Positions 57,859-64,000 of a DNA stretch of 64,000 nt are shown here, piece after piece. The number at the start of each line of letters is the position of its first letter. Position 1 is the stretch's first letter. A model generated the notes under the pieces. It was not told where the DNA came from and did no database searches. It was given only the letters and a program-made list of their open reading frames with translations. Source of the DNA: Bradyrhizobium sp. Y36. Lineage in GTDB: Bacteria > Pseudomonadota > Alphaproteobacteria > Rhizobiales > Xanthobacteraceae. Position numbers and translations under genes: made by a program. Location of the stretch: positions 62,001 through 126,000 of the forward strand of contig NZ_NWTI01000015.1 of assembly GCF_002531575.1 (NCBI RefSeq). The letters are read 5' to 3'.

Positions 57859-59295
57859 ATGCGCTATCTCACCCTCCTCGCGTCGCTGATGTGCATGGCT
57901 CTGTCGGTCAGTGCCGCGAAGGCTGACCGCCGCGTCGCCTTCGTCGTCGGCAACGGCTCCTACAAGAACGTCGCGCAATTGCCGAACCCGCCGATCGACG
58001 CCAAAGCGATGGCATCGACGCTGCGCAATGTCGGCTTCGAGGTCATCGAAGGGTCCAATCTCAGCCGCGACCAGATGACGGAGAAGCTGCTCGACTTCGG
58101 CCGCAAGGCGCAAGGCTCGGACATCGCGCTGTTCTATTATGCCGGCCACGGCATCGCCGTCAGCGGCACCAATTACCTGCTGCCTGTCGACGCCGACATC
58201 AAGTCGGAGATGGACGTCAAGCTGGGCGCCGCCATCAACATCGACCTGACGCTCGAGCAGACCATGGGCGATGCCAAGGTCAAGCTCGTCTTCCTCGATG
58301 CCTGCCGCGACAATCCGTTCGCCGCCAAGATCAAGTCGAACTCGGCGACCCGCAGCGTCAACGTGCAGAGCGGTCTCGCCGAGATGAAGTCCGGCGAAGG
58401 CACCCTGATCGCATTCGCCACCGGCCCCGGCCAGACCGCGCTCGACGGTCAGGAGGGCAACAACAGCCCGTTCACCCGCGCGCTGATCGACAACATCACC
58501 AAGCCCGGCGTCGAGATCCAGCAGGCGATGACGTCGGTGCGCGCCCAGGTCAATGAAGAGACCCGCAAGGGCCAGCTGCCCTGGGGCCATACCAACCTGA
58601 CCGGCTCGGTCTATCTCAACCAGGCTCCGACCGCGCAGGTCGCCAACGCGGCCCCGACCGCGACCGGCATCGTGCCGGCAGCAACCGGCGGCTCGGACGG
58701 CGTCGAGCTCGAATACTGGCGCTCGGTGAAGGAATCAAACAAGCCGGAAGAGCTCAACGCCTATCTCTCCGCCTATCCGAACGGCCAGTTCAAGGCGCTG
58801 GCGCTGGCGCGCCTCGCCGCGATCAAGAGCGGCCCGTCGACCGCGACGCGTACCCTCAACGCCGGCGTCGATCCGGCCACCTTCACCGATGAGTCCACCC
58901 AGGTCACTGAAGACCAGATCGGCCTCGACAAGAACAAGCGCCGCGACGTGCAGCGTCGACTGACGGCGCTCGGCTTCGACACCAAGCAGACCGGCGTGTT
59001 CGACGACGAAACGCGATCCGTGCTCAAGCGCTGGCAGACGGCGCGCGGCTACCCCTCGTCGGGCTACCTCAACAAGCTTCAGCACAAGGCCCTGCTCTCG
59101 GAGATCGTGGCTGCCCCGGCGACCGCGAGCGACACCAGCCAGAAGCCGGCCCGGCGCGCCGCCAGCAGCGCCCCGGCTCAGAGCAGCGCGCCTGCGCCGG
59201 CTCCGCAACACCGCAGCAATCCCGGCGATGCGGCCGGTGCAGCCTTCGTGGGCGGTGTCGTCGGCGGCATGATGGGCGGCATGTTCCGCCGCTGA
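57859..59295 (+). CDS. caspase-like (peptidase C14) secreted protein with peptidoglycan-binding-like domain
   Basis: 478 residues. A signal peptide (about 1-22) precedes a caspase-like domain: RRVAFVVGNGSYKNVAQLPN, with catalytic His97 in LFYYAGHGIA and Cys149 in VFLDACRDNP. Then come a short repeat-like segment (YWRSVKESNKPEELNAYLSA) and a peptidoglycan-binding-type domain (about 348-412, RRDVQRRLTALGFDTKQTGV; DDETRSVLKRWQTARGYPSS). The tail is Ala/Ser/Pro-rich and ends in a glycine-zipper-like stretch (GGVVGGMMGG). Caspase-type bacterial proteases act in stress or cell-death responses; the targeting and PG-binding domains suggest the periplasm. The dyad residues are intact. Confidence 0.85.
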   Translation: MRYLTLLASLMCMALSVSAAKADRRVAFVVGNGSYKNVAQLPNPPIDAKAMASTLRNVGFEVIEGSNLSRDQMTEKLLDFGRKAQGSDIALFYYAGHGIAVSGTNYLLPVDADIKSEMDVKLGAAINIDLTLEQTMGDAKVKLVFLDACRDNPFAAKIKSNSATRSVNVQSGLAEMKSGEGTLIAFATGPGQTALDGQEGNNSPFTRALIDNITKPGVEIQQAMTSVRAQVNEETRKGQLPWGHTNLTGSVYLNQAPTAQVANAAPTATGIVPAATGGSDGVELEYWRSVKESNKPEELNAYLSAYPNGQFKALALARLAAIKSGPSTATRTLNAGVDPATFTDESTQVTEDQIGLDKNKRRDVQRRLTALGFDTKQTGVFDDETRSVLKRWQTARGYPSSGYLNKLQHKALLSEIVAAPATASDTSQKPARRAASSAPAQSSAPAPAPQHRSNPGDAAGAAFVGGVVGGMMGGMFRR

Positions 59296-59316
59296 GCCGC
59301 GGCGCGATCGAAAACA

Positions 59317-59344
59317 CAAAAGCCCGGCTCGCGCCGGGCTTTTC
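59317..59344. terminator. bidirectional terminator after the caspase-like gene
   Basis: An 11-bp perfect stem, AAAAGCCCGGC (59317-59327) paired with GCCGGGCTTTT (59332-59342) around a 4-base loop, with A/T runs on both sides. It serves the convergent caspase-like and BrnA-like/cysK transcripts. Confidence 0.9.
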
Positions 59345-59397
59345 CTTTGGTGCGAAGGTGGTGCCACACACTCCGTCACTGCGAGCGCAGTCGATCT

Positions 59398-59640
59398 CTA
59401 CTTCCCAGCCGCTTTCCGCAGCGCCTCGTTGATACGGTCCTGCCAGCCGGGCCCGCCCTCCTGGAAGAACTCCAGCACGTCCTGGTCGATCCGGAGCGTA
59501 ACCTGCTCCTTGATCCCCGGCGCCACGTTCTGCTTCGGCGGCGCGGCGGCGACCTTGGCCGTCACCTTCTTGAACGCCGCCTCAGCTTCGGTCCTTGCAT
59601 CGCCGAGCGTACGCGGCCGCCTCGTGGGTTGATCGGCCAT
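59398..59640 (-). CDS. BrnA-like ribbon-helix-helix antitoxin homologue, without a toxin gene
   Basis: 80 residues. The C-terminal half (QVTLRIDQDVLEFFQEGGPG, then WQDRINEALRKAAG) is the BrnA-type ribbon-helix-helix DNA-binding fold. The N-terminus is an Arg/Ala/Lys-rich extension (RRPRTLGDARTEAEAAFKKV). BrnA is normally the antitoxin of the BrnT ribonuclease and is encoded just after brnT. Here the gene is immediately downstream of cysK (3-bp gap, probably one transcript), with no brnT on either side. It may be an orphan antitoxin or a repurposed regulator. Confidence 0.7.
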   Translation of the reverse strand: MADQPTRRPRTLGDARTEAEAAFKKVTAKVAAAPPKQNVAPGIKEQVTLRIDQDVLEFFQEGGPGWQDRINEALRKAAGK

Positions 59641-59643
59641 GTC

Positions 59644-60621
<978 letters not shown>

Positions 60622-60843
60622 GATGAACTCCCTGTGGCGACAATTGGCGCGTCTGCGCGGCCCATGCGCAGTTACGGATAGCCTGCGACGACACGCAAGC
60701 GACAATGCGGTACATGTTAAATACGCTGCATCGCAAAATCGCGTGAGCTTTAATTAGCAGAAAACCAACGCATTTGTGTTGCGACATCGTCAACTGATTC
60801 TGCTTATGTTAGACTTAGGTCTCAAAGCAGGGAGGTCACCACG

Positions 60844-61062
60844 ATGTCAGCTGTTGCTGAAGTGATGTCGACCGTAGCGCTTAGGCGTGATCCGCGTTGC
60901 AGCGAGTTGCCGACCTGTCCCGTCTGCGCCGACTCCATGGTCGCAGCCGAAGCATCTGCCTACGTCTCGGACCACGTGATCAGCTATCTCTGGACTTGCG
61001 ACAATTGCGGCTACGGCTTCGTCACCAAGCACGCCGTCAAGCAGCGGATCGTGTGCAATTGA
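60844..61062 (+). CDS. small zinc-ribbon protein
   Basis: 72 residues, with a strong AGGGAGG ribosome site. ELPTCPVCADSMVAAEASAY and YLWTCDNCGYGFVTKHAVKQ give two CxxC pairs (about residues 25-28 and 51-54), a single zinc ribbon. A further Cys closes the C-terminus (RIVCN). Family function unknown. Divergent from cysK across 222 bp that has AT-rich promoter-like sequence; convergent with tgt, 12 bp apart. Confidence 0.7.
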   Translation: MSAVAEVMSTVALRRDPRCSELPTCPVCADSMVAAEASAYVSDHVISYLWTCDNCGYGFVTKHAVKQRIVCN

Positions 61063-61074
61063 TCCTTGATTGAC

Positions 61075-62220
61075 CTAGCGCGGGGCGATATCGCCCCTCG
61101 CCCAGTCCTCGCGCGTACGCCGATAGAACTCGTCAAACGTTCCCTGCACAATCGCGTCTCTAATGCCCTGCATCAGGAACTGGTAGTAGGCGATATTGAT
61201 TTCGGACAGCAGCATCGCTCCCAGCGTCTCGCCCGCCTTGACGAGATGGTGCAGATAGGCACGCGCATAGTTGCGCGCCGACGGCCACGCGCTCTCCTCG
61301 TCGAGGGGACGAGGATCGTCGGCGTGCCGCGCATTGCGCAAATTCACCTGGCCGAAGCGCGTGAAGGCGACGCCGTGCCGGCCATTGCGCGTCGGCATCA
61401 CGCAATCGAACATGTCGATGCCACGCTTCACGGCTTCGAGGATGTCGTCGGGCGTGCCGACGCCCATCAGATAGCGCGGGCGCTCCTTCGGCAGCAGCGG
61501 CGCGGTCTCGTCGATCATGGCCAGCATCACCGCCTGCGGCTCGCCGACGGCAAGGCCGCCGATCGCATAGCCGTGGAAGCCGATCGCGACCAGGCCCTGC
61601 GCGCTCGCATGACGAAACTGCGGCACGTCGCCGCCCTGCACGATCCCGAACAGCATGTAGCCGTCTGGCGCACTCTCGAAGGCACGCTTGCTTCGCTCGG
61701 CCCAGCGCAGCGACAATTGCATCGCACGCTCGATGTCGGCGTGCTCGGCCGGCAGCCGCACGCACTCGTCCATCTGCATCGCGATGTCGGAGCCGAGCAG
61801 GCGCTGCACCTCGATCGAGCGCTCCGGCGACAGCTCGACCTTGGCGCCGTCGATATGCGAGCGGAAGGTGACAGCGTTCTCGGTGACCTTGCGCAGGTCC
61901 GACAGCGACATCACCTGGAAGCCGCCGGAATCCGTCAACATCGGGCCGTTCCAGCCGGTGAACTTCTGCAGGCCGCCGAGCGCTGCGATCCGCTCGGCAC
62001 TCGGGCGCAGCATCAGATGATAGGTGTTGCCGAGCACGATGTCGGCACCGGCATCGCGCACCTCGCGCCAGTGCATGCCCTTCATGGCACCGGCTGTGCC
62101 GACCGGCATGAAGGCTGGCGTCCGAACCACGCCATGCGGTGTGGTCAGGCGCCCCGTGCGCGCGGCGCCATCGGTGGCGAGCAACTCAAAGTGATTGGGA
62201 AGGTCATTGTCGGGAGTCAT
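61075..62220 (-). CDS. tgt: queuine/preQ1 tRNA-guanine transglycosylase
   Basis: 381 residues from ATG 62220. Tgt swaps guanine-34 of GUN-anticodon tRNAs for preQ1. The catalytic pair is present: Asp97 in MLTDSGGFQVMSL and Asp272 in FDCVMPTRNGRHG, with the substrate loops ELSPERS and GYAIGGLAVGEP. The usual zinc site CxCxxC-x25-H is altered: the three Cys are replaced by Ser310, Trp312 and Ala315 (DEESAWPSARNYARAYLHH), while the His is kept. Zinc binding in the normal manner is therefore not expected. Frame is open to 62304. Divergent from the patatin-like gene. Confidence 0.9.
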   Translation of the reverse strand: MTPDNDLPNHFELLATDGAARTGRLTTPHGVVRTPAFMPVGTAGAMKGMHWREVRDAGADIVLGNTYHLMLRPSAERIAALGGLQKFTGWNGPMLTDSGGFQVMSLSDLRKVTENAVTFRSHIDGAKVELSPERSIEVQRLLGSDIAMQMDECVRLPAEHADIERAMQLSLRWAERSKRAFESAPDGYMLFGIVQGGDVPQFRHASAQGLVAIGFHGYAIGGLAVGEPQAVMLAMIDETAPLLPKERPRYLMGVGTPDDILEAVKRGIDMFDCVMPTRNGRHGVAFTRFGQVNLRNARHADDPRPLDEESAWPSARNYARAYLHHLVKAGETLGAMLLSEINIAYYQFLMQGIRDAIVQGTFDEFYRRTREDWARGDIAPR

Positions 62221-62437
62221 GGCGGTGCTTATTGCGTGTTGGAAGAGGCCGATCAACCCGCCCATGTCGTGCCGCGAGCCGGCTTCTGCCTCAGACTGGG
62301 ACACAATCGCGGCGGATATCCGCGCCTCCGCCCTTGTTAAACAAAACGATACCGTGTAGTTTTATCACAGGGGTTGGACGAGATGCCGCGGCGAGGTTTG
62401 CCGGCGGCGGGAATTGCGTGATCGCCAGCCACCGACA

Positions 62438-63619
62438 ATGCCTCTGCCTTCGTGTTCGACTGACGCCTTCGGCCATTTGCAGGACCGGATCAGACCGGCC
62501 CGCCGGCTGACCGCAGCCCTGGCCCTGACCGTGAGCCTCGCGCTCGGCGCCTGTACGTCCCTGCCCCGCACGCCGTACACCGCCGCCGAGGCCAGCACGT
62601 CGCGCGTGCTCGCGATCGATGGCCTCAGGCGTTACGCCGACGACCCCGTCACCAAGTTCAGCTTCGAGAAGGACACCAGCACCGCGACCAGGTCCTATCT
62701 GGCGCTCTCCGGCGGCGGTGCCGACGGCGCCTACGGCGTCGGCGTGCTCAACGGCTGGACCGCGGCGAGAACCCGCCCCGCCTTCTCCGTCGTCTCGGGC
62801 GTCAGCACCGGCGGCCTGATCGCGCCGTTCGCGTTTCTCGGCCCGCAATACGACGACACGCTGAAGGAGGTCTACACCAGCGGCATCGCCGAAAGCCTGC
62901 TGAGCGACCCCAGCATCATGCGCGTGCTGTTCGGATCCGGCCTGTTCGGCAACACGCGGCTGCGCGAGCTCGTCGCCCGCTATGTCGGGTCTGAGATCCT
63001 GGCGCAGGTCGCGCGCGAGAACGCCAAGGGACGCAAGCTGCTGATCGTGACCACCGATCTCGACACCCAGCGCACCGCGATCTGGGACATGGGCAAGATC
63101 GCCGCCGTCGGCACGCCCGAGGCGCTCAAGCTGTTTCGCGACGTGATGGCGGCCTCTGCCAGCATTCCCCTGGTGTTTCCGCCGATCATGATCGACGCCG
63201 AGGGCGAGGGCCGCAAGTTTCAGGAGATGCATGTCGACGGCGGCGTGACCGCGCCGGTGCTGACGCTGCCGGAAGCCCTGCTCTTCCAGGGCAGCCGACT
63301 GCCGGGCAGCGCAAAGATGGACATCTACATCCTCGTCAACAAAAAGATCGAACGCAATTTCGAGCTCGTCTCCAACGGCACCATCGACGTCGCCTCGCGC
63401 AGCCTGTCGGCGATCACGCAATCGCAAACGCGCTCGATCATTTACTCGACCTACGATTTCGCCAAGCGAAACCGTCTCGGCTTTCATCTTTCCTACATCG
63501 CGCGCGAATATCCGGCGCCGCCGTCGGAAGGGTTCGACACCGCCTATATGCGGGCGCTCTATCAATACGGATATGACAAGGCCGCGTCCGGGCAGGCCTG
63601 GACCTCCACGGTGCCGTGA
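62438..63619 (+). CDS. patatin-like phospholipase lipoprotein
   Basis: 393 residues from ATG 62438. A lipoprotein signal (LTVSLALGAC, lipid-modified Cys39) indicates membrane anchoring in the periplasm. The patatin fold shows the oxyanion-hole Gly run LSGGGADGAYGVG (90-102), nucleophile Ser123 in GVSTGG, and catalytic Asp in HVDGGVTAP (about 265). It would hydrolyse acyl esters of phospholipids or other lipids. A TTG at 62414 is an alternative start (eight more residues). Upstream lies the divergent tgt. No partner gene suggests a substrate. Confidence 0.82.
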   Translation: MPLPSCSTDAFGHLQDRIRPARRLTAALALTVSLALGACTSLPRTPYTAAEASTSRVLAIDGLRRYADDPVTKFSFEKDTSTATRSYLALSGGGADGAYGVGVLNGWTAARTRPAFSVVSGVSTGGLIAPFAFLGPQYDDTLKEVYTSGIAESLLSDPSIMRVLFGSGLFGNTRLRELVARYVGSEILAQVARENAKGRKLLIVTTDLDTQRTAIWDMGKIAAVGTPEALKLFRDVMAASASIPLVFPPIMIDAEGEGRKFQEMHVDGGVTAPVLTLPEALLFQGSRLPGSAKMDIYILVNKKIERNFELVSNGTIDVASRSLSAITQSQTRSIIYSTYDFAKRNRLGFHLSYIAREYPAPPSEGFDTAYMRALYQYGYDKAASGQAWTSTVP

Positions 63620-63718
63620 GGTTTGGTGGAGGAACGCCGGTCTGCTGAAACCGTTGACGATACGGCCAGTTCGGCCAGATTCGCGATGACGCCTCGCCTC
63701 CTGCGCGATATAGAGCGA

Positions 63719-64000
63719 ATGACGACTGTCGGAAACGCGCACGAATCATTGGGCATGGGATTGACTGCGACCAGGACGAGACCGGCAGCGCCGCGGCGCG
63801 AGGTGCAGAAATCGCGCGGCGGCCGGCCGACGAAATCCGCAGCCATCGAGCGCGACCAGCGGCTGATCGAGGTCGCCACCCGCCTGTTCCTGGATCGCGG
63901 TTTCGACGCCACCTCGCTCGACGCGGTGGCGGAAGCGGCGCGGGTCAGCAAGCCCACCGTCTATTCCCGCTACGGCGACAAGCGCGGCCTGTTCGCCGCC
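63719..64000 (+). CDS. N-terminal part of a TetR-family regulator (cut by the window end)
   Basis: The frame is open from ATG 63719 (or ATG 63755) to the window edge. RDQRLIEVATRLFLDRGFDA, then TSLDAVAEAARVSKPTVYSR and YGDKRGLFAA are the TetR helix-turn-helix and first helices. A basic tail precedes it (RTRPAAPRREVQKSRGGRPT). Neither start has a clear ribosome site. Ligand and target cannot be known from this part; TetR regulators often control a divergent or adjacent gene, here possibly the patatin-like one or whatever follows. Confidence 0.82.
   Translation, partial: MTTVGNAHESLGMGLTATRTRPAAPRREVQKSRGGRPTKSAAIERDQRLIEVATRLFLDRGFDATSLDAVAEAARVSKPTVYSRYGDKRGLFAA

Overview
The window is GC-rich alphaproteobacterial chromosome, most likely from Bradyrhizobium or a close relative. 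I infer this from the gene families rather than a database search: phosphatidylcholine synthase, an ndvB/ndvC-type cyclic beta-(1,3),(1,6)-glucan cluster, IalB- and Omp25/31-type envelope proteins, and short palindromic repeats of a kind I associate with Bradyrhizobium. It looks like ordinary chromosome. I see no phage, transposase, integrase, CRISPR array or rRNA. There is one tRNA, tRNA-Lys(UUU).

Left part (1-13,100): the 3' end of a membrane-protein gene; an argD-type aminotransferase preceded by an Arg-rich leader ORF and mutually exclusive hairpins (a candidate arginine attenuator); a quinone oxidoreductase; a coupled pcs-terC pair; a UbiH-family hydroxylase; an AEC transporter; hspQ; an IalB-family protein; and a YejA-like binding protein followed by two proteins with degenerate enzyme folds (AMP-ligase, GGDEF). 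Middle-left (13,100-29,100): cspA, sdhE-mfd, recG, a PanE-like reductase, a small P-loop kinase, a DUF1932-type dehydrogenase, a DUF502 protein, glmS, glmU and a SPOR-like envelope protein.

Centre (29,500-42,400): a glucan cluster (GH17 membrane protein, small secreted protein, GH17-GT2 synthase), tRNA-Lys, divergent cheZ and cheY, a subtilisin-type autotransporter and a coiled-coil membrane protein. Right part (42,700-64,000): a second Mfd-like protein, a gene-poor stretch with a candidate small RNA under a CRP-type site, several tiny secreted or zinc-ribbon proteins, a Nudix hydrolase, an AI-2E-family permease, an outer-membrane barrel, acetoacetyl-CoA synthetase, a formyltransferase-like protein, RidA, an EamA exporter, a caspase-like protein, cysK with an orphan BrnA-like antitoxin, tgt lacking the usual zinc cysteines, a patatin-like lipoprotein, and the start of a TetR regulator at the right edge.

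The recurring themes are cell-envelope and glucan synthesis (glmS, glmU, ndv genes, pcs, porin, autotransporter), transcription-coupled and recombinational repair (mfd, mfd-like, recG), and many small proteins. The observations I rate highest are the argD leader/attenuator, the CRP-type site placed at -41.5 from a 62-nt terminator-ended candidate RNA, the probable ATT start codon of the ndvC-like gene, the zinc-cysteine-less Tgt, and the second Mfd with a diverged RNA-polymerase-binding region.
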